In this document: positions 49,296-60,028 of the stretch, piece after piece | Layout of the letters: each line of letters opens with the position of its first letter | Position numbering within the stretch: position 1 is the stretch's first letter | From: Stomoxys calcitrans | Lineage: Eukaryota; Arthropoda; Insecta; Diptera; Muscidae | Direction of reading: 5' to 3' | Assembly (NCBI RefSeq): GCF_963082655.1 | Contig: NC_081555.1 | Location: 29,931,266-29,995,265 of the forward strand | DNA length: 64,000 bases | Program-made: the position numbers and the translations under genes | Notes under the pieces: generated by a model | What the model saw: only the letters and a program-made list of their open reading frames with translations | Told to the model about the DNA's origin: nothing | The model's database searches: none

Positions 49296-51467
49296 TTGAA
49301 CTCAGGCATTCAGCGACAAAAGCACACATGGCTATAGCGCCCTGTGGTCATTAGAGAGAAACTAACCACCACACATGATCCCACGATTAATAAATTGGTA
49401 TTGTATGCCTTTGCTACATTTCAAATGAAAGGTACATGTCTTTGCTACACTTCGTATAAAAAGGTGATTGTCTTTGCTACATTAATTTTATTTGGATGTA
49501 GCAAAGACATACACTTTGTTACTAAAATATAACTGAAAAGTAGTGTTTTCACTAACGTCATCTGGCATCCAAAAGGCACAATAGAATGTACGTATTTTTT
49601 GACCAACGACATCTGCTAACCACTCCTTGCAACTAAATATAACTGAGAGATGCCATTTTTAGCAGCGACACCTGGCATCCAAAAGGCGACACCTGGCATA
49701 CACTATCTTTGCGTATTGTTTCTTTGATTGCACGGCCTTGACATCTTTTGTCTAACTAAAGAACTACAATGGTGGTTGTATAAAATAACAAAATTCAAGC
49801 AGAAAGTTCATGTCTTTGATAAACTAGTACTAGAATTGCAAGTCTTTGCTACATTTCAAATAAAGTGCTTGTCTTTAATAAAAAGTTTATTAACTACAAT
49901 AATAAAATAATGGTTTGATTTTATATTAAACAATCCTATATTCAAAAAAATTAATTTGTATTATTTTCTATGTATGTTTTTTTAGTCTATAATTAACGAA
50001 AAACATCAACAAAAAAAAAACAAAAGTATTACATATCAAAATTACAAAATTAATTAAACAAAATAGACAACAAGGAAAAACAAATTCTTGGTGTTTCCCT
50101 CTTGAAAATAGTAGTCCATTGCGAGTTTTTAATTTCCTTCTTCATTTTTTGAACTTCCTGCTCGCACTGAACCACTTTTTCTCGGGCATCAGAAAGTTCA
50201 ATCAACATTTTTTTCTGGCTCTCTTGCAGTTTGTAGTTTTCAAACCATAATTTTAAATTGGCTTGCCTTAATTTGTGGATTTCTTCCAAGAAATTATTCT
50301 TATTCACATCCATTTCCTTTCGTTTGGCTTCACTTATTATTATTTCCATTTCCTTATTACCTTTCCTTTTTTCTTTTTTTTATTTTCTTTCCAATTACCT
50401 CTTCCTTAGGCTTCCACACAGGAATGAATGAAATCGTTTGGAAGCTCACCCTTTTATAGACTTTTTGTTTGTTATTTTTGTTGCCTTAGTAACATCATTT
50501 GACAGAAAAATATGAAAGATTAGTAGCTTTGTTCCGAATGTGTATTCAAATTAAGGAATATTAGGTCTGTTACGGAAAATTTAGCTAAAAATCAGAAAAA
50601 TTTCCGGGCCTGGTCCCAAGATATTGGCCGACGAAAATATTTTTGATGCATTTTGCGAAAACTTTCTCATTGGGTCCCTCCGTTCGGCTCTGGAAGGATC
50701 ATGTACAATTCTATTGTCGAACTATAAATATTGTGAGCGCTAGTTAGCAGTTGAGAGATGTTAGTTACATATGCGTCATAGTTCGCGTCAAATTTGATTT
50801 TGGAGGGTTTTGTGAGGGAAATTTGGACGATATATCAGAAAAATTTTGTTTGTTGCATTAGTTGGAGCCTAGACGTCGACTCTTCGCAAAAGTATGCATT
50901 CATCTAGATATAGTGTTAACCAATAGGTGTGTGTAATCTCAAGACCCTAGGTGGTCCAGGTCTCGAGATAGAGGAAAATTCAACTAAAAATCAGAAACAT
51001 TTTCTATGTTGGATTTGTTGAAAAATATACATCGAAAATCCACGATATTTAGCATGTATATAGATATAGTGATAGCCTATCTGTGGGTGTAATCTCAAGA
51101 CCCTAGGCGGACAAAGTTCCATGATCTAGGAAAATTCGACCAATTAACTTTTTTTGCATTTTTCCAAATTTGCACGATCTTGATGAAACTTTGCAAGTAA
51201 ATAGAGGAAGTTCTTACCTATACGTCGATGTAAATCTCAAGACCCTAAGTGGTCCGGGCCCCGAGATATAGGCCGACGAAAATATTTTTGACGAATTTTG
51301 AGAAAAGTTTTTAATCGGCTCTTGGAAGGCTCATTTACAAGCTTAATGTCGAACTATATTTGGTGGGCGGTGGTTAGCAATTGACGGGTCTGTCATAGCA
51401 CGCGCCAAATTTGATTTTAGATGGTTTGCGCGGGAAAATTCGACGAAAAATTAGAGAAAAAAATAGT
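49296..51467 (+). repeat. Array unit U24 (A type)
   Basis: 2172 bp. A-type head with ggctatagcgcc at about 49330. Confidence 0.97.
50050..50349 (-). CDS. Coiled-coil minigene, copy U24, intact
   Basis: Protein identical to the reference copy. TATA box at 50451-50458. Confidence 0.45.
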   Translation of the reverse strand: MEIIISEAKRKEMDVNKNNFLEEIHKLRQANLKLWFENYKLQESQKKMLIELSDAREKVVQCEQEVQKMKKEIKNSQWTTIFKRETPRICFSLLSILFN

Positions 51468-53511
51468 TTGAACTCAGGCATTCAGCGACAAAAGCACACA
51501 TGGCTATGGCGCCCTGTGGTCATTAGAGAGAAACTAACCACCACACATGATCCCACGATTAATAAATTGGTATTGTATGCCTTTACTACATTTCAAATGA
51601 AAGGTACATGTCTTTGCTACACTTCATATAAAAGGTGATTGTCTTTGCTACATTAATTTTATTTGGATGTAGCAAAGACATACACTTTGTTACTAAAATA
51701 TAACTGAAAAGTAGTGTTTTCACTAACGTCATCTGGCATCCAAAAGGGACAATAGAATGTACGTATTTTTTGACCAACGACATCTGCTAACCACTCCTTG
51801 CAACTAAATATAACTGAGAGATGACATTTTTAGCAGCGACACCTGACATCCAAAAGGCGACACCTGGCATACACTATCTTTGCGTATTGTTTCTTTGATT
51901 GCACGGCCTTGACATCTTTTGTCTAACTAAAGAACTACAATGGTGGTGTATAAAATAACAAAATTCAAGCAGAAAGTTCATGTCTTTGAGAAACTAGTAC
52001 TAGAATTGCAAGTCTTTGCTACATTTCAAATAAAGTGCTTGTCTTTAATAAAAAGTTTATTAACTACAATAATAAAATAATGGTTTGATTTTATATTAAA
52101 CAATCCTATATTCAAAAAAAATTAATTTGTATTATTTTCTATGTATGTTTTTTTAGTCTATAATTAACGAAAAACATCAACAAAAAAAAAACAAAAGTAT
52201 TACATATCAAAATTACAAAATTAATTAAACAAAATAGACAACAAGGAAAAACAAATTCTTGGTGTTTCCCTCTTGAAAATAGTAGTCCATTGCGAGTTTT
52301 TAATTTCCTTCTTCATTTTTTGAACTTCCTGCTCGCACTGAACCACTTTTTCTCGGGCATCAGAAAGTTCAATCAACATTTTTTTCTGGCTCTCTTGCAG
52401 TTTGTAGTTTTCAAACCATAATTTTAAATTGGCTTGCCTTAATTTGTGGATTTCTTCCAAGAAATTATTCTTATTCACATCCATTTCCTTTCGTTTGGCT
52501 TCACTTATTATTATTTCCATTTCCTTATTACCTTTCCTTTTTTTCTTTTTTTTATTTTCTTTCCAATTACCTCTTCCTTAGGCTTCCACACAGGAATGAA
52601 TGAAATCGTTTGGAAGCTCACCCTTTTATAGACTTTTTGTTTGTTATTTTTGTTGCCTTAGTAACATCATTTGACAGAAAAATATGAAAGATTAGTAGCT
52701 TTGTTCCGAATGTGTATTCAAATTAAGGAATATTAGGTCTGTTACGGAAAATTCAGCTAAAAATCAGAAAAATTTCCGGGCCTGGTCCCAAGATATTGGC
52801 CGACGAAAATATTTTTGATGCATTTTGCGAAAACTTCCTCATTGGGTCCCTCCGTTCGGCTCTGGAAGGATCATGTACAATTCTATTGTCGAACTATAAA
52901 TATTGTGAGCGCTAGTTCGTCGACTCTTCGCAAAAGTATGCATTCATCTAGATATAGTGTTAACCAATAGGTGTGTGTAATCTCAAGACCCTAGGTGGTC
53001 CAGGTCTCGAGATAGAGGAAAATTCAACTAAAAATCAGAAACATTTTCTATGTTGGATTTGTTGAAAAATATACATCGAAAATCCACGATATTTAGCATG
53101 TATATAGATATAGTGATAGCCTATCTGTGGGTGTAATCTCAAGACCCTAGGCGGACAAAGTTCCATGATCTAGGAAAATTCGACCAATTAACTTTTTTTG
53201 CATTTTTCCAAATTTGCACGATTTTGATGAAACTTTGCAAGTAAATAGAGGAAGTTCTTACCTATACGTCGATGTAAATCTCAAGACCCTAAGTGGTCCG
53301 GGCCCCGAGATATAGGCCGACGAAAATATTTTTGACGAATTTTGAGAAAAGTTTTTAATCGGCTCTTGGAAGGCTCATTTACAAGCTTAATGTCGAACTA
53401 TATTTGGTGGGCGGTGGTTAGCAGTTGACAGGTCTGTCATAGCACGCGCCAAATTTGATTTTAGATGGTTTGCGCGGGAAAATTCGACGAAAAATTAGAG
53501 AAAAAAATAGT
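51468..53511 (+). repeat. Array unit U25 (mixed), 129-bp deletion
   Basis: 2044 bp. At 52918 gcgctagtt is joined to cgtcgactc, removing 129 bp compared with U26. The right minisatellite block has private changes (tggtggtgtata, tttgagaaact). The head mixes tcattagagag (A) with cttcatataaaagg (B). Confidence 0.96.
52221..52520 (-). CDS. Coiled-coil minigene, copy U25, intact
   Basis: Protein identical to the reference copy. TATA box at 52623-52630. The deletion in this unit lies about 290 bp upstream of the TATA box. Confidence 0.45.
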   Translation of the reverse strand: MEIIISEAKRKEMDVNKNNFLEEIHKLRQANLKLWFENYKLQESQKKMLIELSDAREKVVQCEQEVQKMKKEIKNSQWTTIFKRETPRICFSLLSILFN

Positions 53512-55684
53512 TTGAACTCAGGCATTCAGCGACAAAAGCACACATGGCTATGGCGCCCTGTGGTCATTTGAGAGAAACTAACCACCACACATGATCCCAC
53601 GATTAATAAATTGGTATTGTATGTCTTTGCTACATTTCAAATGAAAGGTACATGTCTTTGCTACACTTAATATAAAAGCTGATTGTCTTTGCTACATTAA
53701 TTTTATTTGGATGTAGCAAAGACATACACTTTGTTTCTTTAATATAACTGAAGAGTAGTGTTTTCACTAACGTCATCTGGCATCCAAAAGGCACAATAGA
53801 ATGTACGCATTTTTTGACCATCGACATCTGCTAACCACTCCTTGTAACTAAATATAACTGAGAGATGCGATTTTTAGCTGCGACACCTGGCATCCAAAAG
53901 GCGACACCTGGCATACACTATCTTTGCGTATTGTTTCTTTGATTGCACGGCCTTGACATCTTTTGTCTAACTAAAGAACTACAATGGTGGTTGTATAAAA
54001 TAACAAAATTCAAGCAGAAAGTTCATGTCTTTGATAAACTAGTACTAGAATTGCAAGTCTTTGCTACATTTCAAATAAAGTGCTTGTCTTTAATAAAAAG
54101 TTTATTAACTACAATAATAAAATAATGGTTTGATTTTATATTAAACAATCCTATATTCAAAAAAAAATAATTTGTATTATTTTCTATGTATGTTTTTTTA
54201 GTCTATAATTAACGAAAAACATCAACAAAAAAAAAACAAAAGTATTACATATCAAAATTACAAAATTAATTAAACAAAATAGACAACAAGGAAAAAGAAA
54301 TTCTTGGTGTTTCCCTCTTGAAAATAGTAGTCCATTGCGAGTTTTTAATTTCCTTCTTCATTTTTTGAACTTCCTGCTCGCACTGAACCACTTTTTCTCG
54401 GGCATCAGAAAGTTTAATCAACATTTTTTTCTGGCTCTCTTGCAGTTTGTAGTTTTCAAACCATAATTTTAAATTGGCTTGCCTTAATTTGTGGATTTCT
54501 TCCAAGAAATTATTCTTATTCACATCCATTTCCTTTCGTTTGGCTTCACTTATTATTATTTCCATTTCCTTATTACCTTTCCTTTTTTTCTTTTTTTTAT
54601 TTTCTTTCCAATTACCTCTTCCTTAGGCTTCCACACAGGAATGAATGAAATCGTTTGGAAGCTCACCCTTTTATAGACTTTTTGTTTGTTATTTTTGTTG
54701 CCTTAGTAACATCATTTGACAGAAAAATATGAAAGATTAGTAGCTTTGTTCCGAATGTGTATTCAAATTAAGGAATATTAGGTCTGTTACGGAAAATTTA
54801 GCTAAAAATCAGAAAAATTTCCGGGCCTGGTCCCAAGATATTGGCCGACGAAAATATTTTTGATGCAGTTTGCGAAAACTTTCTCATTGGGTCCCTCCGT
54901 TCGGCTCTGGAAGGATCATGTACAATTCTATTGTCGAACTATAAATATTGTGAGCGCTAGTTAGCAGTTGAGAGATGTTAGTTACATATGCGTCATAGTT
55001 CGCGTCAAATTTGATTTTGGAGGGTTTTGTGAGGGAAATTTGGACGATATATCAGAAAAATTTTTGTTTGTTGCATTAGTTGGAGCCTAGACGTCGACTC
55101 TTCGCAAAAGTATGCATTCATCTAGATATAGTGTTAACCAATAGGTGTGTGTAATCTCAAGACCCTAGGTGGTCCAGGTCTCGAGATAGAGGAAAATTCA
55201 ACTAAAAATCAGAAACATTTTCTATGTTGGATTTGTTGAAAAATATACATCGAAAATCCACGATATTTAGCATGTATATAGATATAGTGATAGCCTATCT
55301 GTGGGTGTAATCTCAAGACCCTAGGCGGACAAAGTTCCATGATCTAGGAAAATTCGACCAATTAACTTTTTTTGCATTTTTCCAAATTTGCACGATCTTG
55401 ATGAAACTTTGCAAGTAAATAGAGGAAGTTCTTACCTATACGTCGATGTAAATCTCAAGACCCTAAGTGGTCCGGGCCCCGAGATATAGGCCGACGAAAA
55501 TATTTTTGACGAATTTTGAGAAAAGTTTTTAATCGGCTCTTGGAAGGCTCATTTACAAGCTTATTGTCGAACTATATTTGGTGGGCGGTGGTTAGCAGTT
55601 GACAGATGTGTCATAGCACGCGTCAAATTTGATTTTAGATGGTTTGGGCGGGAAAATTCGACGAAAAATTAGAAAAAAAATTGT
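53512..55684 (+). repeat. Array unit U26 (B type)
   Basis: 2173 bp. More private changes than interior units: cttaatataaaagctg, tttgtttctttaat, gagatgcgat. Consistent with approach to the array edge. Confidence 0.97.
54266..54565 (-). CDS. Coiled-coil minigene, copy U26, E51K and C90S
   Basis: Full frame with Glu51 to Lys, next to core residue L52, and Cys90 to Ser in the tail. TATA box at 54668-54675. Confidence 0.42.
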   Translation of the reverse strand: MEIIISEAKRKEMDVNKNNFLEEIHKLRQANLKLWFENYKLQESQKKMLIKLSDAREKVVQCEQEVQKMKKEIKNSQWTTIFKRETPRISFSLLSILFN

Positions 55685-57857
55685 TTGAACTCAGGCATTC
55701 AGCGACAAAAGCACACATGGCTATGGCGCCCTGTGGTCATTAGAGAGAAACTAACCACCACACATGATCCCACGATTAATAAATTGGTATTGTATGCCTT
55801 TGCTACATTTCAAATGAAAGGTACATGTCTTTGCTACACTTCGTATAAAAAGGTGATTGTCTTTGCTACATTAATTTTATTTGGATGTAGCAAAGACATA
55901 CACTTTGTTACTAAAATATAACTGAAAAGTAGTGTTTTCACTAACGTCATCTGGCATCCAAAAGGCACAATAGAATGTACGCATTTTTTGACCATCGACA
56001 TCTGCTAACCACTCCTTGTAACTAAATATAACTGAGAGATGCCATTTTTAGCAGCGACACCTGGCATCCAAAAGGCGACACCTGGCATACACTATCTTTG
56101 CGTATTGTTTCTTTGATTGCACGGCCTTGACATCTTTTGTCTAACTAAAGAACTACAATGGTGGTTGTATAAAATAACAAAATTCAAGCAGAAAGTTCAT
56201 GTCTTTGATAAACTAGTACTAGAATTGCAAGTCTTTGCTACATTTCAAATAAAGTGCTTGTCTTTAATAAAAAGTTTATTAACTACAATAATAAAATAAT
56301 GGTTTGATTTTATATTAAACAATCCTATATTCAAAAAAAATTAATTTGTATTATTTTCTATGTATGTTTTTTTAGTCTATAATTAACGAAAAACATCAAC
56401 AAAAAAAAAACAAAAGTATTACATATCAAAATTACAAAATTAATTAAACAAAATAGACAACAAGGAAAAACAAATTCTTGGTGTTTCCCTCTTGAAAATA
56501 GTAGTCCATTGCGAGTTTTTAATTTCCTTCTTCATTTTTTGAACTTCCTGCTCGCACTGAACCACTTTTTCTCGGGCATCAGAAAGTTCAATCAACATTT
56601 TTTTCTGGCTCTCTTGCAGTTTGTAGTTTTCAAACCATAATTTTAAATTGGCTTGCCTTAATTTGTGGATTTCTTCCAAGAAATTATTCTTATTCACATC
56701 CATTTCCTTTCGTTTGGCTTCACTTATTATTATTTCCATTTCCTTATTACCTTTCCTTTTTTTCTTTTTTTTATTTTCTTTCCAATTACCTCTTCCTTAG
56801 GCTTCCACACAGGAATGAATGAAATCGTTTGGAAGCTCACCCTTTTATAGACTTTTTGTTTGTTATTTTTGTTGCCTTAGTAACATCATTTGACAGAAAA
56901 ATATGAAAGATTAGTAGCTTTGTTCCGAATGTGTATTCAAATTAAGGAATATTAGGTCTGTTACGGAAAATTTAGCTAAAAATCAGAAAAATTTCCGGGC
57001 CTGGTCCCAAGATATTGGCCGACGAAAATATTTTTGATGCATTTTGCGAAAACTTTCTCATTGGGTCCCTCCGTTCGGCTCTGGAAGGATCATGTACAAT
57101 TCTATTGTCGAACTATAAATATTGTGAGCGCTAGTTAGCAGTTGAGAGATGTTAGTTACATATGCGTCATAGTTCGCGTCAAATTTGATTTTGGAGGGTT
57201 TTGTGAGGGAAATTTGGACGATATATCAGAAAAATTTTGTTTGTTGCATTAGTTGGAGCCTAGACGTCGACTCTTCGCAAAAGTATGCATTCATCTAGAT
57301 ATAGTGTTAACCAATAGGTGTGTGTAATCTCAAGACCCTAGGTGGTCCAGGTCTCGAGATAGAGGAAAATTCAACTAAAAATCAGAAACATTTTCTATGT
57401 TGGATTTGTTGAAAAATATACATCGAAAATCCACGATATTTAGCATGTATATAGATATAGTGATAGCCTATCTGTGGGTGTAATCTCAAGACCCTAGGCG
57501 GACAAAGCTCCGAGAAGTAGGAAAATTCGACCAATTAATTTTTTTTGCATTTTTCCAAATTTGCACGATCTTGATGAAACTTTGCAAGTAAATAGAAGAA
57601 GTTCTTACCTATACGTCGATGTAAATCTCAAGACCCTAAGTGGTCCGGGCCCCGAGATATAGGCCGACGAAAATATTTTTGACGAATTTTGAGAAAAGTT
57701 TTTAATCGGCTCTTGGAAGGCTCATTTACAAGCTTATTGTCGAACTATATTTGGTGGGCGGTGGTTAGCAGTTGACAGATGTGTCATAGCACGCGCCAAA
57801 TTTGATTTTAGATGGTTTGGGCGGGAAAATTCGACGAAAAATTAGAAAAAAAATAGT
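55685..57857 (+). repeat. Array unit U27 (A type) with an edge-like patch
   Basis: 2173 bp. Near 57507-57521 it has caaagctccgagaagtagg where other interior units have caaagttccatgatctagg. The only other unit with this patch is terminal U29. Confidence 0.96.
56440..56739 (-). CDS. Coiled-coil minigene, copy U27, intact
   Basis: Protein identical to the reference copy. TATA box at 56842-56849. Confidence 0.45.
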   Translation of the reverse strand: MEIIISEAKRKEMDVNKNNFLEEIHKLRQANLKLWFENYKLQESQKKMLIELSDAREKVVQCEQEVQKMKKEIKNSQWTTIFKRETPRICFSLLSILFN

Positions 57858-60028
57858 TTGAACTCAGGCATTCAGCGACAAAAGCACACATGGCTATGGC
57901 GCCCTGTGGTCATTTGAGAGAAACTAACCACCACACATGATCCCACGATTAATAAATTGGTATTGTATGTCTTTGCTACATTTCAAATGAAAGGTACATG
58001 TCTTTGCTACACTTCATATAAAAGGTGATTGTCTTTGCTACATTAATTTTATTTGGATGTAGCAAAGACATACACTTTGTTTCTAAAATATAACTGAAAA
58101 GTAGTGTTTTCACTAACGTCATCTGGCATCCAAAAGGCACAATAGAATGTACGTATTTTTTGACCAACGACATCTGCTAACCACTCCTTGCAACTAAATA
58201 TAACTGAGAGATGCCATTTTTAGCAGCGACACCTGGCATCCAAAAGGCGACACCTGGCATACACTATCTTTGCGTATTGTTTCTTTGATTGCACGGCCTT
58301 GACATCTTTTGTCTAACTAAAGAACTACAATGGTGGTTGTATAAAATAACAAAATTCAAGCAGAAAGTTCATGTCTTTGATAAACTAGTACTAGAATTGC
58401 AAGTCTTTGCTACATTTCAAATAAAGTGCTTGTCTTTAATAAAAAGTTTATTAACTACAATAATAAAATAATGGTTTGATTTTATATTAAACAATCCTAT
58501 ATTCAAAAAAAAATTAATTTGTATTATTTTCTATGTATGTTTTTTTAGTCTATAATTAACGAAAAACATCAACAAAAAAAAACAAAAGTATTACATATCA
58601 AAATTACAAAATTAATTAAACAAAATAGACAACAAGGAAAAACAAATTCTTGGTGTTTCCCTCTTGAAAATAGTAGTCCATTGCGAGTTTTTAATTTCCT
58701 TCTTCATTTTTTGAACTTCCTGCTCGCACTGAACCACTTTTTCTCGGGCATCAGAAAGTTCAATCAACATTTTTTTCTGGCTCTCTTGCAGTTTGTAGTT
58801 TTCAAACCATAATTTTAAATTGGCTTGCCTTAATTTGTGGATTTCTTCCAAGAAATTATTCTTATTCACATCCATTTCCTTTTGTTTGACTTCACTTAAT
58901 TGTATTTCCATTTCCTTATTACCTTTCCTTTTTTCTTTTTTTTATTTTCTTTCCAATTACCTCTTCCTTAGGCTTCCACACAGGAATGAATGAAATCGTT
59001 TGGAAGCTCACCCTTTTATAGACTTTTTGTTTGTTATTTTTGTTGCCTTAGTAACATCATTTGACAGGAAAATATGAAAGATTAGTAGCTTTGTTCTGAA
59101 TGTGTATTCAAATTAAGGAATATTAGGTCTGTTACGGAAAATTCAGCTAAAAATCAGAAAAATTTCCGGGCCTGGTCCCAAGATATTGGCCGACGAAAAT
59201 ATTTTTGATGCAGTTTGCGAAAACTTCCTTATTGGGGATCTCCGTTCGGCTCTGGAAGGCTCATGTACAATTCTATTGTCGAACTATATATATTGTGAGC
59301 GCTAGTTAGCAGTTGAGAGATGTTAGTTACATATGCGTCATAGTTCGCGTCAAATTTGATTTTGGAGGGTTTTGTGAGGGAAATTTGGACGATATATCAG
59401 AAAAATTTTGTTTGTTGCATTAGTTGGAGGCTAGACGTCGACTCTTCGCAAAAGTATGCATTCATCTAGATATAGTGTTAACCAATAGGTGTATGTAATC
59501 TCAAGACCCTAGGTGGTCCAGGTCTCGAGATAGAGGAAAATTCAACTAAAAATCAGAAACATTTTCTATGTTGGATTTGTTGAAAAATATACATCGAAAA
59601 TCCACGATATTTAGCATGTATATAGATATAGTGATAGCCTATCTGTGGGTGTAATCTCAAGACCCTAGGCGGACAAAGTTCCATGATCTAGGAAAATTCG
59701 ACCAATTAACTTTTTTTGCATTTTTCCAAATTTGCACGATCTTGATGAAACTTTGCAAGTAAATAGAGGAAGTTCTTACCTATACGTCGATGTAAATCTC
59801 AAGACCCTAAGTGGTCCGGGCCCCGAGATATAGGCCAACGAAAATATTTTTGACGAATTTTGAGAAAAGTTTTTAATCGGCTCTTGGAAGGCTCATTTAC
59901 AAGCTTATTGTCGAACTATATTTGGTGGGCGGTGGTTAGCAGTTGACAGATGTGTCATAGCACGCGCCAAATTTGATTTTAGATGGTTTGGGCGGGAAAA
60001 TTCGACGAAAAATTAGAAAAAAAATTGT
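57858..60028 (+). repeat. Array unit U28 (B type)
   Basis: 2171 bp. Alternative tail SNP set. The 5' end of its ORF and ggaggctagacg (about 59426) match U29 rather than the interior units. Confidence 0.96.
58612..58911 (-). CDS. Coiled-coil minigene, copy U28, diverged N-terminus
   Basis: Full frame; residues 13-99 are identical to the reference. The first 12 residues differ at I4Q, I5L, A8V and R10Q, a cluster shared (except A8V) with U29. This may be the ancestral form. TATA box at 59013-59020. Confidence 0.45.
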   Translation of the reverse strand: MEIQLSEVKQKEMDVNKNNFLEEIHKLRQANLKLWFENYKLQESQKKMLIELSDAREKVVQCEQEVQKMKKEIKNSQWTTIFKRETPRICFSLLSILFN

